Assembly: GCF_025860405.1 (NCBI RefSeq)
Contig: NZ_CP063785.1
Span: forward strand, 6,697,390 to 6,761,389
Source of the DNA: Tolypothrix sp. PCC 7712
GTDB taxonomy: Bacteria > Cyanobacteriota > Cyanobacteriia > Cyanobacteriales > Nostocaceae
DNA length: 64,000 nt
Direction: 5' to 3'
In this document: positions 38,349 to 50,949 of the stretch, one piece after another
How positions within the stretch are numbered: position 1 is the first letter of the stretch
Layout: every line of letters starts with the position of its first letter
Made by a program: the position numbers and the translations under genes
The notes under the pieces: generated by a model
The model's input: the letters and a program-made list of their open reading frames with translations, nothing else
Database searches by the model: none
What the model was told of the DNA's origin: nothing

Positions 38349-38386
38349 AAAACTGCTATTTTTCTTTAACTAAAGGCATTAAAGTT

Positions 38387-38415
38387 AAAAAAAGGGGGAT
38401 TTTCCCTCTTTTTTT
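38387..38415 (+). terminator. Intrinsic terminator of the S1 gene
   Basis: An A-run and GGGGG (38387-38398) pair with CCCTC and a T-run (38404-38415) around an ATTTT loop; 39 bases after the stop codon. Confidence 0.88.
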
Positions 38416-38447
38416 ATGCTCATAAAATTCCTATGAGGTGAAAGATT

Positions 38448-39182
38448 TTGGCAACTATTAAATGTAGAAATATCACATTTCCAAATATCAAAGCAGTGAT
38501 ATTTGACAAAAACGGTACCTTAGAAGACTCAGAAGCTTATTTGCGATCGCTTGCCCAAAGAACAGCACGCTTAATCGACGCACAAATCCCCGGTATTGGA
38601 GAACCCCTATTAATGGCATTTGGCGTTAATAATAATAACCTTAACCCAGCAGGTCTAATGGCAGTCGCAAGTCGCCGCGAAACAGAAATTGCAGCAGCAG
38701 CATATATTGCTGAAACTGGTAGGGGATGGTTTGAGTCTTTAAAAATTTCCCGTCACGCTTTGGATGAAGCAGAAAAATATATTGGTCAAACACCTTCACA
38801 ATTATTTGTGGGTAGCTTAGAGGTGATTAAATCTCTTTCACAAGCAGGAATAAAACTTGGTATTCTCTCAGCTGCAACAACTCAAGAAGTGCAAATGTTT
38901 GTAGAACATCACCAGCTAGGGAGCTATTTACAGCTAGAAATGGGAGTAGACGAAGGGCCAAGTAAACCAGATCCCATATTATTTCTACAAGCGTGCCAAG
39001 CTTTGGGTGTAGAACCCAGTGCCACACTCATGATAGGTGATTCTGTTGGTGATATGCAAATGGCACGTAATGCTAAAGCTGCAGGCTGTGTTGGCATCAC
39101 TTGGATTAATAAAACAGATCATGTCCAAGGTGCAGATGTCGTTATTAATCAACTTGATGAAATTCAAATTAGCAGGGTGTAG
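38448..39182 (+). CDS. HAD-superfamily hydrolase
   Basis: 244 residues, haloacid dehalogenase-like phosphatase of the phosphoglycolate phosphatase type. Motif I reads FDKNGTLED: the nucleophile Asp is there, but the second Asp (general acid/base) is Asn. Motif II is GILSAATT, motif III is near SKPDPILF, and motif IV is MIGDSVGDMQMA. A helical cap lies at about 30-110. It likely removes phosphate from a small metabolite; the Asn may lower or change activity. TTG at 38448 is used as the start because GAGGTGAAAG lies just before it. It lies 33 bases after the S1 terminator. Confidence 0.85.
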   Translation: MATIKCRNITFPNIKAVIFDKNGTLEDSEAYLRSLAQRTARLIDAQIPGIGEPLLMAFGVNNNNLNPAGLMAVASRRETEIAAAAYIAETGRGWFESLKISRHALDEAEKYIGQTPSQLFVGSLEVIKSLSQAGIKLGILSAATTQEVQMFVEHHQLGSYLQLEMGVDEGPSKPDPILFLQACQALGVEPSATLMIGDSVGDMQMARNAKAAGCVGITWINKTDHVQGADVVINQLDEIQISRV

Positions 39183-39820
39183 CCGACAAAAATCATCCTC
39201 CAATAGATTTGGTGTTGCATATTTGCGGTTATGAATTCAAAAATTTTGGGCAAAGCTAAAAATCGATTCGTTGCGTCTTTGCGCCTTTGCTTGTTAACGT
39301 TCGCGTAGCGTCTCGGAGAGAAGCGGAGCTAATCCCGGCAAAAATCATCCCATAATTCAGCAACGCCTAGATTCTTTGTCTAAGGTGTACTGTCATTTTC
39401 CGAAATATGCATTCCCTAGTGCAATCTCTGAGTGATGAGTAGAGGTGAGTTTAAGCATCACAGGCGTATTCGGATGAGATAAATACTCAGCCATAGATTC
39501 AGACCGACTCAGCCATTAAAGATGACAAAAACATCAAAAGCCTTACCTGATAGAGGTTTGATGTCTGATTGCCGCTATGGTAGAGAGCAGGTCAAAAAAA
39601 GTTGAGAAAAGGGTTGACGAAATAGAAAAACAGTTGCTAATGTAGATAAGTGCTGAGGCGAAGAGATGCCAAAGCAGCCGAACCGAGAAAAACAAATACT
39701 TTGAAAGCTTCAAAAACAATCCTCGTCAATTAAGATTGTTGGGGTAAGACCCAAAGAAATCTAAAAAAAGAAATACAGGATTCCGAGACAAAAAGTCATC
39801 GGAGCCGCGAACTCGAAAGC
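39183..39820. other. rrn promoter region and interspersed repeat
   Basis: No gene seen. Near 39295-39335, GTTCGCGTAGCGTCTCG followed by GAGAGAAGCGGAGC is a known-looking multicopy repeat of Nostoc-type genomes. TTGACG (39613-39618) with a -10-like TAATGT (39638-39643, spacing 19) is a candidate rrn promoter. The stretch just before 16S (about 39700-39820) probably pairs with the downstream spacer for RNase III processing. Confidence 0.5.
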
Positions 39821-41309
<1,489 letters not shown>

Positions 41310-41632
41310 TAGGGAGACCTACCCAACTTTGAAATCAATTGCAAACAGTCAATAGAGACAAAGATGGTCTACTCTAGGTCGGTCGAGATTGGTGAAGAAC
41401 TTTCAAAGTATTCTGTGTTCGGTAAATAAAAATGATTGCAAAGATCAATAGGTAAATTCAGCAATTGACGTGAATAACAGTCAAACTGCTGGAAATACGC
41501 CAGCCAGAACCTTGAAAACTGCATAGTAACGCGAAAAATAGCAGGCAGTCAAAAAAGTCAAAAGTCAAAAGTCAAAAGAAGGACCCAAAGACGAAAGACA
41601 AAAGACTGCAGATGTGAAACCAAATGTATTGT
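41310..41632 (+). other. 16S-23S internal spacer without tRNA genes
   Basis: About 320 nt. The conserved D1 stem (GACCTA near 41326 / TAGGTC near 41374) and an antiterminator-like block ending GAAAACTGCATAG (about 41511-41526) are present. No tRNA-Ile or tRNA-Ala sequence is found, so this belongs to the tRNA-less rrn class that coexists with tRNA-bearing operons in many filamentous cyanobacteria. GTCAAAA heptamers (41548-41578) have inserted near its 3' end. Confidence 0.85.
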
Positions 41633-44456
<2,824 letters not shown>

Positions 44457-44550
44457 TCATCAATCATTGGTTATTTCGCGTTACTTGCAGTCTTCAGGGT
44501 TTTGTTGACAGTTAACTGTTAACCGTTAACCGTCAACCAACCACAAGTTT
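44457..44550 (+). repeat. 23S-5S spacer with GTTAACC heptamers
   Basis: The short spacer holds tandem GTTAACT/GTTAACC/GTCAACC units (about 44511-44541), another short tandem repeat embedded in the rrn operon. Confidence 0.7.
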
Positions 44551-44669
44551 TCCTGGTGTCTATTGCGCTGTGGAACCACACTGACTCCATCCCGAACTCA
44601 GAGGTGAAACGCTGCTGCGGCCACGATAGTCTAGGGGTTGCCCTACGCCACAATAGCTCGATGCCAGGT
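44551..44669 (+). rRNA. rrf: 5S ribosomal RNA
   Basis: TCCTGGTGTCTATTGCGCTG at the 5' end and the pairing AGCTCGATGCCAGG at the 3' end, with CCATCCCGAACTCAGAGGTG in the middle (loop B-C consensus). It is the last gene of the rrn operon, followed by a strong terminator. Confidence 0.95.
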
Positions 44670-44680
44670 CTGTTTTTAAT

Positions 44681-44722
44681 AAACAAAGCCTCTCCAATAG
44701 TTTATGGAGGGGCTTTGTTTTT
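44681..44722 (+). terminator. rrn operon terminator
   Basis: AAACAAAGCCTCTCC and GGAGGGGCTTTGTTTTT form a long stem with an AATAGTTTAT loop and a final T-run. Confidence 0.92.
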
Positions 44723-44835
44723 GGTTATTCTTCCTTTTGCTACTCATAAACCTTCATCTTTTGTAAGGTGCGAAATTTCTTGTAAGGGGATTAAGCTAAC
44801 TCTAATTGAAGACGCTGACTATCCTTAAACAAAAG

Positions 44836-45738
44836 ATGGACTTTAGCCAAACTCTGATTCATAAAATTGATGCCATTGTTGATCAATGGGTAGAAGCGGT
44901 GTATGAAGATGAACAGATTGAAGCTACTAAAGAACTAACTTTTAAAGCTGTACGGGATAGCTTACCTAAAGTTTTAACAGCATTAGCAACAGTACTTTCT
45001 GAATCGGAAAAGAGCGATTTACAAACTGTAAAAGATAGCCTATCTCAGTTGGCCCATGAATTGAAAACTCCCCTGACATCAATTATTGGTTACGCAGATT
45101 TATTTCTCCGCCAGCATCGTCAAAAACCAGAACTTAAGGATTCATATACTAATCTTGAAAGTATCGAGCGAGTTATGAGGAGCGGTAGGCTGATTCTGCG
45201 GCTGATCAACGATACTTTGGAAATTTCGCGCTACGATGCTGGCAGAATGATATTACAGCCTACAGTGACTGATGTGCGTGGGTTAATCAACTCAGTTGTA
45301 GAAATTATTGAGCCATTAGCACGTAATAAAGAATTAGCTTTAGTTGTTGATTACGATCGCGTACCTGATAGAGTAATTACAGATCCGCTTCGGCTTCAGC
45401 AAATTATTACCAATCTCCTCAGCAATGCAATTCGCTATACCAAGTCTGGTAGTGTGCGTTTGCATTGTGAGAAAGTATCTGAGGAGCAATGGGCTATCTC
45501 TGTGATTGATAGTGGGATTGGGATTCCCCTAGATGCTCAATCACAAATCTTCAATCCCTATTTTCGTGCAGTCAGTGACCGAGAGCTACAAAGTTCTGAT
45601 GGTACAGGGCTAGGGTTAGCGATTGTTTCGCACTTAGTAGAGTTAATGCATGGTGAAATCAAAGTAGTTTCACAGCCAGAACAAGGCTCTACATTTACAG
45701 TGATTTTTCCTTTGGAAGCGATCGCTCGCGAAGATTAA
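44836..45738 (+). CDS. Sensor histidine kinase with shortened RsbRD-like N-terminus
   Basis: About 300 residues from ATG 44836 (the frame is open to ATG-less 44806). The N-terminal helices (MDFSQTLIHKIDAIVDQWVE ... LPKVLTALATVL) resemble an RsbRD/globin-like sensor domain but run within a few residues into the HisKA H-box LAHELKTPLTSIIGYADLFL, so the rest of the usual sensor and linker seems missing. The catalytic domain is complete: N-box QQIITNLLSNAIRY, G1 VIDSGIGIP, G2 GTGLGLAIVSHLVELM. Cytosolic; no membrane segment. It lies directly after the rrn terminator, with no adjacent response regulator. Confidence 0.88.
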   Translation: MDFSQTLIHKIDAIVDQWVEAVYEDEQIEATKELTFKAVRDSLPKVLTALATVLSESEKSDLQTVKDSLSQLAHELKTPLTSIIGYADLFLRQHRQKPELKDSYTNLESIERVMRSGRLILRLINDTLEISRYDAGRMILQPTVTDVRGLINSVVEIIEPLARNKELALVVDYDRVPDRVITDPLRLQQIITNLLSNAIRYTKSGSVRLHCEKVSEEQWAISVIDSGIGIPLDAQSQIFNPYFRAVSDRELQSSDGTGLGLAIVSHLVELMHGEIKVVSQPEQGSTFTVIFPLEAIARED

Positions 45739-46195
45739 TCAACAATACATAGAATCTGACTTTTCTGCTTCTATTAAGAAAATGCGATCGCATATTTCAT
45801 GCAGACTGTGTCGGGTTGATGACTACTCAGTGTTAATCCTGTGACCATTTAGTATGTTTCACATATATATATAGTAGTATTACGTAAAACAGCGTTCTCG
45901 CTTCACACTCTTATTCGCTGTTAGATGCCGAACACATCTTTAAACTCTTAGTTGTAATATTCTTTCTGACACAGGTAGACAATTACCTAGAATGCGGAAT
46001 AAACTAACTGATGCTGATAAAGCCTTCTTCCTAAAGGTAGAATTTAGGTATTAGTTTTATGATTTTGTTTGTCAAGCTTGTATTATTACTCATAAAATCA
46101 AAAGCAAAGCAAAGTTTTGCAAAAAACAGTTACCTAAATACTTTCAATTAGTCCATTTAAAAAACCAGGGTGGCAAAATTATCACTAAATTACAA
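45739..46195. other. Intergenic region, nothing recognised
   Basis: AT-rich sequence with no gene, tRNA or obvious repeat. It presumably contains the promoter of the next gene. Confidence 0.4.
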
Positions 46196-47395
46196 ATGGC
46201 AGATCGAATAAACGATATCGCTTGGCAAGCACACCAAGGTAGCGTTGCTGCGATTATTCAACTACTGAACGACAAACTAGTCGAATCTGGGGTTAGAACC
46301 AGAGCGATTTTTTCTGATGGAGTCTTACAACTGCTGTGTGAGGCACAATCAGTAGACCAACTTGAGAAGACCACTATAGTGCAAAAAATCCGGCAAATCC
46401 TAGAGTCGATTGCACCGCGAAACATTCGACGAGTAAATATCAACAGTCGAATTGTTCGAGAACAGCAATTACTTTGGTTGACGGAAATTTATCGCGATCG
46501 CGATAATCAATTGCTTTGGTCAGAGGAAATTACCTTACCAAAACCGAATATTTTCAGGCAAATACTGAAGGACTTTCAAGATTACAAAGAGTCTAAAACA
46601 GAACTTGCTCAGGTCAGCTTACCTAAGCCTAATTCTTTTCGATCTGTGGTTTTCAGACGCAGAAATAGGAATAAGGCTAAAAATAGGCTACAGAGTAAAA
46701 GTATACCCAAACAGTCCTTACCTCTAGGACTGCTGAAGGTATCTAGTTTATGTTTGCCTCTACTGTTGCTAGTTTGGGGTGCTTATGCATGGTTAGAAGG
46801 TAAAGGCGAAAGCTCTACTTCAGCAGAGACTTCTAAATCTTTAACTATCCAACCGCAAGTATCATCTCTGGCAAATACTCAAAATTTTGCTCAGAAAACT
46901 GAAGACCCATTTGTAGCCGCAGTGCGGATTGCTAATCAAGCATCTGCATTGGGTAAAAAGGCTCTAACACCTGAGCAGAGATTGGAGTTAGCTACTAAAT
47001 GGCAAGAGGCTTCTGATTTAATGAGTCAGGTTCCAGCAAAACATAGCCGCTATCAGGAAGCTCAAAGTCGCATTCAACTGTATAAGAAATATGCAGCAGC
47101 TTCTCAATCCATAGCTGCAAAGCCGAAACCAACTCCTACACCTGGAATTAAAACTCTTTCTACTCCAGATCCATTTGCAGCCGCAGTGCGGATTGCTAAT
47201 CAAGCTTCTGCATCTGGTAAAACAGCCGCAAGTTCAGAGCAATGGTCAACTCTAGCAGCTAAGTGGCAAGAGGCTTCTGATTTAATGAGTCAGGTTCCAG
47301 CAGAACATAGCCGCTATCAAGAGGCGCAAAGTCGCATTCAACTATATAAGAAATTTAGTGAAGCGGCTAAAGTACAAGCTCAAAAAGGTCAGTGA
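46196..47395 (+). CDS. Membrane-anchored protein with duplicated C-terminal domain, function unknown
   Basis: 399 residues. The N-terminal cytosolic part (about 1-160) includes SVAAIIQLLNDKLVESGVRT and is charged. One transmembrane helix follows (about 184-205). The outer or lumenal part carries two near-identical copies of a helical unit of about 65 residues: DPFVAAVRIANQASALGKKA... (about 237-300) and DPFAAAVRIANQASASGKTA... (about 322-387), each with WQEASDLMSQVPA and HSRYQEAQSRIQLYKK. The copies are nearly identical in DNA too, so duplication is recent. A linker of Pro/Thr residues separates them. No family name can be given with confidence. Confidence 0.75.
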   Translation: MADRINDIAWQAHQGSVAAIIQLLNDKLVESGVRTRAIFSDGVLQLLCEAQSVDQLEKTTIVQKIRQILESIAPRNIRRVNINSRIVREQQLLWLTEIYRDRDNQLLWSEEITLPKPNIFRQILKDFQDYKESKTELAQVSLPKPNSFRSVVFRRRNRNKAKNRLQSKSIPKQSLPLGLLKVSSLCLPLLLLVWGAYAWLEGKGESSTSAETSKSLTIQPQVSSLANTQNFAQKTEDPFVAAVRIANQASALGKKALTPEQRLELATKWQEASDLMSQVPAKHSRYQEAQSRIQLYKKYAAASQSIAAKPKPTPTPGIKTLSTPDPFAAAVRIANQASASGKTAASSEQWSTLAAKWQEASDLMSQVPAEHSRYQEAQSRIQLYKKFSEAAKVQAQKGQ

Positions 47396-47536
47396 TGAAA
47401 TTATCTACTGGTGGGGAATTCACATTCCCCATCTGTCATTTTGATATGGAGAGAAAGACCTTTGTATGAGATGGTTTCCCTTTGTGATTGATTGACGTAG
47501 GAAAACTGCTAAAAAAAGGCGATCGCACTACTGAAT

Positions 47537-47812
47537 TTATTGATTATACTCAGGTTGAATAATCTGTTTCCATTGCTCAGATCGCTTGCTCATCAGTGAT
47601 GCCTCATTCGCAGTTACTTCGATAATTCCAAACATAAAAGCTTCTTCTCCGAACTGCTGATAGTCATCAATGAATTGTTGGTAATCTTTACCAAACGAAC
47701 CCCTTTTTAGTTCTCGTTTATTTGCTTCAAAACGTGATTCAATATTTTCGCTATAACCTATATATCTCCTTCCATTGACTTTATTAGTCATTATATATAC
47801 GCCACTTGTCAT
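47537..47812 (-). CDS. GIY-YIG nuclease-fold small protein
   Basis: 91 residues. GVYIMTNKVNGRRYIGYSEN has the GVY...YIG pair 10-11 residues apart, with Arg in ENIESRF and following helices of the GIY-YIG fold. Length is near that of minimal single-domain members (UvrC-like/homing-type). A catalytic Glu candidate lies in the NEAS or GEEAF part, so activity is likely but unproven. It stands alone in AT-rich DNA, with no methylase or intron nearby, and could be a solitary endonuclease of mobile origin or a repair-related protein. Confidence 0.75.
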   Translation of the reverse strand: MTSGVYIMTNKVNGRRYIGYSENIESRFEANKRELKRGSFGKDYQQFIDDYQQFGEEAFMFGIIEVTANEASLMSKRSEQWKQIIQPEYNQ

Positions 47813-48113
47813 ATCTAATTATTAGATTTAAGTTTACATACTAAATATTGTAATTATAGGCAAGGTAAAATAATGATATCAACCGTAATTTTCAGGTTGT
47901 AAATTTTCCCTAGCTTGTGTTAATAGTGGGAGTATTTCCCATTAAATTTTAGCGATATAAGTTTATTTATTGAACTACATGAAAATATAATATTAGCAAC
48001 AAGGTTAAAAACAGAAATATTGCTTTTCATTTATTGAATTACAAGCAAAAAAAATGTAGAAACACAATAAAATCATGTTTCTACATAATACAAATATTAT
48101 TAGATTAATTTAA
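47813..48113. other. AT-rich intergenic region
   Basis: Nothing recognised apart from a general A/T bias; it separates the GIY-YIG gene start and the nadA stop. Confidence 0.4.
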
Positions 48114-49088
48114 CTAAATGCTCATTTCTAGCATCCGTTGCATTGGACGCAAAGCCGCTAACCGAATATCTTCAGACATGGTAATTTCGGGAGTACGATT
48201 TTTCATTGCCAAATACACTTTTTCTAAGGTATTTAGGCGCATAAACGGACATTCATTGCAATTACAATTATTAATTGGTGGCGCAGGAATAAACCGCTTT
48301 TGGGGAGCTAGTTTTTGCATTTGATGAATGATACCTGGCTCTGTAGCCACGATAAATTCCTGTGCTGGGCTGTTTTGACAATATGTTAGTAAAGCTGCTG
48401 TAGAACCGATATAGTTAGCGTGGCGCAAAATGCTAGTTTCGCATTCTGGGTGTGCGATCGCCTCCGCTTCGGGATGGGCAATTTTTAACTGGACAATTTT
48501 CTTTTCGGAAAAGGTTTCATGCACAATACAGCTACCGTCCCACAGCACCATATCTCGTCCGGTTTGCTCCATGACGTAGCGCCCCAAATTGCGATCAGGG
48601 GCAAAAATAATGGGCTGGTCTTTCGGTATTTGCTGCACAATCTTCACAGCATTGGAACTGGTGCAGATAATATCGCTCATGGCTTTAATATCTGCAGAGC
48701 AGTTAATATAAGAAACCACTAGATGATCGGGATGGGCGGCTTTAAAAGCTGCAAACGCCTCTGCTGGACAACTATCTGCTAAAGAACAACCAGCATTTAA
48801 GTCTGGTAGCAGTACCAATTTATCAGGATTGAGTATCTTTGCTGTTTCTGCCATGAAGTGAACACCAGCAAAGACAATTGTATCTGCATTGGTATTAGCC
48901 GCAGCTCTGGCTAGTTGTAATGAATCCCCAATAAAGTCTGCAATATCCTGGATATCTGGCTCTTGATAATAATGGGCTAAAATCACCGCGTTGAGTTCTT
49001 TTTTGAGACTCTCAATCGCCGCAAATAAATCCAGTGGTAGTACACCCGGATGGGTGGTTTCTCGATCAACAAGTGCAGTGTTAAACAC
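48114..49088 (-). CDS. nadA: Quinolinate synthase A
   Basis: 324 residues. NadA condenses iminoaspartate with dihydroxyacetone phosphate to quinolinate, the key step of de novo NAD synthesis. AVILAHYYQEPDIQDIADF, GDSLQLAR, GVHFMAETAKIL and VVSYINCSADIKAM are family blocks. The three [4Fe-4S] Cys candidates lie in LNAGCSLADSC, HPECETSIL and NCNCNECPFM. The gene is not next to nadB or nadC, nor to the pncB cluster at 5.9-10.5 kb. Two 22-base tandem repeats 86-129 bases upstream of the start may be its operator. Confidence 0.95.
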   Translation of the reverse strand: MFNTALVDRETTHPGVLPLDLFAAIESLKKELNAVILAHYYQEPDIQDIADFIGDSLQLARAAANTNADTIVFAGVHFMAETAKILNPDKLVLLPDLNAGCSLADSCPAEAFAAFKAAHPDHLVVSYINCSADIKAMSDIICTSSNAVKIVQQIPKDQPIIFAPDRNLGRYVMEQTGRDMVLWDGSCIVHETFSEKKIVQLKIAHPEAEAIAHPECETSILRHANYIGSTAALLTYCQNSPAQEFIVATEPGIIHQMQKLAPQKRFIPAPPINNCNCNECPFMRLNTLEKVYLAMKNRTPEITMSEDIRLAALRPMQRMLEMSI

Positions 49089-49173
49089 AATCAGGGGTTA
49101 CTTAAAGTTGCAAGTAGTTGATAAAAAGGATGAAGTTTACAGACTTTATCCTTCAGTTATGCTGTGGATTAAT

Positions 49174-49217
49174 TATAGTAGTTTTTACCAAAAAATATAG
49201 TGGTTTTTACCAAAAAT
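49174..49217 (-). promoter_or_regulatory. Two 22-bp tandem repeats upstream of nadA
   Basis: Units TATAGTAGTTTTTACC-AAAAAA (49174-49195) and TATAGTGGTTTTTACC-AAAAAT (49196-49217) differ at two positions. A 22-base period places them on the same face of the helix, as expected of a cooperative operator. Each has the GGTAAAAA core, similar to half of the pncB palindrome, but the palindrome itself is absent. Confidence 0.5.
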
Positions 49218-49377
49218 CGTAGAAGCTTTATAGAAACTCTATCCTTGGACATAGCACATTGGTAATTTAATTTTTTCCCATCCCCAATGCCCAATGCCCC
49301 ATGCCCAGAGTTTTGACAATTTATGTCCAAAACCTGCTGAGTTGCCTATCCTAAAAGTAGACGGCAAGGACAGTGGC

Positions 49378-50307
49378 ATGACCAGTGAGATAACAGAATC
49401 AATAAACCTGAAAATAGCTGTAGTTGGCGACGTTCACGACCAATGGGAAGAAGAAGATAGTATTGCACTCAAGCATTTGGGTGTGGACTTAGTGCTGTTT
49501 GTGGGGGATTTTGGCAATGAATCGGTGGAAGTGGTAAGAGCGATCGCTTCTGTTGATATTCCCAAAGCAGCTGTAATGGGCAACCACGATGCATGGTACA
49601 CTGCCACAGAATGGGGACGGAAAAAATGTCCCTACGATCGCACTAAGGAAGACTGGGTACAAGAACAACTCGATTTATTAGGTTCCGCCCATGTTGGTTA
49701 TAGCAAGCTAGATTTTCCCCAATGGAATTTAACAGTAGTGGGAGGTCGTCCTTTTAGTTGGGGTGGGCCAGAATGGAGATTTGCTGACATCTGCAAAGAA
49801 CGTTACGGTGTCAACGATTTTGAAGAATCAGCCAATAAAATTATGGCTGCGGTCAAAAGTGCTGCCTATGACACGATTATTTTTGTAGGACATAATGGCC
49901 CCAGTGGATTAGGCGATCGCCCTGAAGACCCCTGTGGTAAAGACTGGCTCCCCATTGGGGGCGATTTTGGCGATCCAGATTTTGGCGAAGCGATTTCCCA
50001 AGCTCTCAACGCTGGTAAAACCGTTCCTCTGGTGACATTTGGACATATGCACCATAGCCTACGGCACACGAAAAAAGAGCTACGCAAGCCACTGCTGAAA
50101 AGCCCAGAAGGGATATTTTACTTGAATGCGGCTAGCGTACCCAGGATAGTAGAAATTCAAGGCAAAAAGCGGCGGAATTTTTCTTTAGTCTCCCTAGAGG
50201 CTGGTATAGTGTCGCAAATCTCCCTAGTTTGGGTAGGCAATGATTACCAGATAGTCTCAGAAGAAATTTTTTACGAGCGATCGCGTCCAGTAGTGCAATC
50301 TGCGTAG
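49378..50307 (+). CDS. Metallophosphoesterase
   Basis: About 309 residues. All metal-binding blocks of calcineurin-like phosphoesterases are seen: VVGDVHDQW, FVGDFGNE, VMGNHDAW, VGHNGPSG and FGHMHHS. I recall a cyanobacterial subfamily with this form (TIGR04168). The open frame extends to ATG 49294, but that codon is inside an intergenic CCCAATGCCC repeat; ATG 49378 just before ITESINLKIAV is the likelier start. The substrate, phosphodiester or phosphomonoester, is unknown. No operon partners; a tRNA-Ser gene follows. Confidence 0.88.
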   Translation: MTSEITESINLKIAVVGDVHDQWEEEDSIALKHLGVDLVLFVGDFGNESVEVVRAIASVDIPKAAVMGNHDAWYTATEWGRKKCPYDRTKEDWVQEQLDLLGSAHVGYSKLDFPQWNLTVVGGRPFSWGGPEWRFADICKERYGVNDFEESANKIMAAVKSAAYDTIIFVGHNGPSGLGDRPEDPCGKDWLPIGGDFGDPDFGEAISQALNAGKTVPLVTFGHMHHSLRHTKKELRKPLLKSPEGIFYLNAASVPRIVEIQGKKRRNFSLVSLEAGIVSQISLVWVGNDYQIVSEEIFYERSRPVVQSA

Positions 50308-50389
50308 ATCATGAGATATAGTATTATCTGTCAGCTTTTGTGCTAATATTGCAAAGGCTTTGCACCAGCAAAAAGCTAGACAGTTTACT

Positions 50390-50474
50390 GGAGAGGTGGC
50401 AGAGTGGTCGATTGCGTCCGACTTGAAATCGGATGAAGTGAAAGCTTCCGGGAGTTCGAATCTCCCCCTCTCCG
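50390..50474 (+). tRNA. trnS-UGA: tRNA-Ser (anticodon UGA)
   Basis: 85 nt. The acceptor stem GGAGAGG / CCTCTCC is perfect with discriminator G. The anticodon stem CCGACT-TGA-AATCGG gives UGA. The long variable arm (GAAGTGAAAGCTTCC region) and GTTCGAATC T-loop are typical of tRNA-Ser. The 3' CCA is not encoded. Confidence 0.96.
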
Positions 50475-50949
50475 TTGAAGTATTGATTAACAAGCAACTT
50501 AGACAATTAATGTCTGACATAAAAATAATGTAAGCTACTCAGGGTTAAAATGACTCACATAAATGCTAAATCAGCATTTCCGATTGCAATATCATTATTT
50601 AACCTGAGTTTGGGATAAGCTAAAACCATCATTACACTGTTGCTTAATTCTAGGATCTGTCAACATGCTTGCCCTGTTTCAGGCTTTTAATGTTAAATAA
50701 ATCTCCTTAACCTGAACTGACGTTATTTAGAGTTGGCTAGTAAATCCTCTAGGCTTCTTAGGTGTGAGGTGAGGGGTTTAACCTACGATTAGATAAATTT
50801 ATCTCAAGGTTAAAGTTGTAGAAATTTAATCCAACTTACATCTGTAAATAACAATATTATTCAGCAATCGGTCTGATTGTTGAATTTACAAAGCATGGTA
50901 GGGTGTAATTAAGTTATACATTGCACGCTAAGTCTTAAACCAAATTATC
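50475..50949. other. Intergenic region between tRNA-Ser and the defence-like island
   Basis: No gene is seen. A tRNA-Ser followed by an A/T-rich accessory region is a common layout for integration, but I found no direct copy of the tRNA 3' end further on and no integrase. Confidence 0.4.

Noticed and set aside
50257..50520. Minus-strand frames over tRNA-Ser
   Set aside because: Chance frames crossing a clear tRNA gene.
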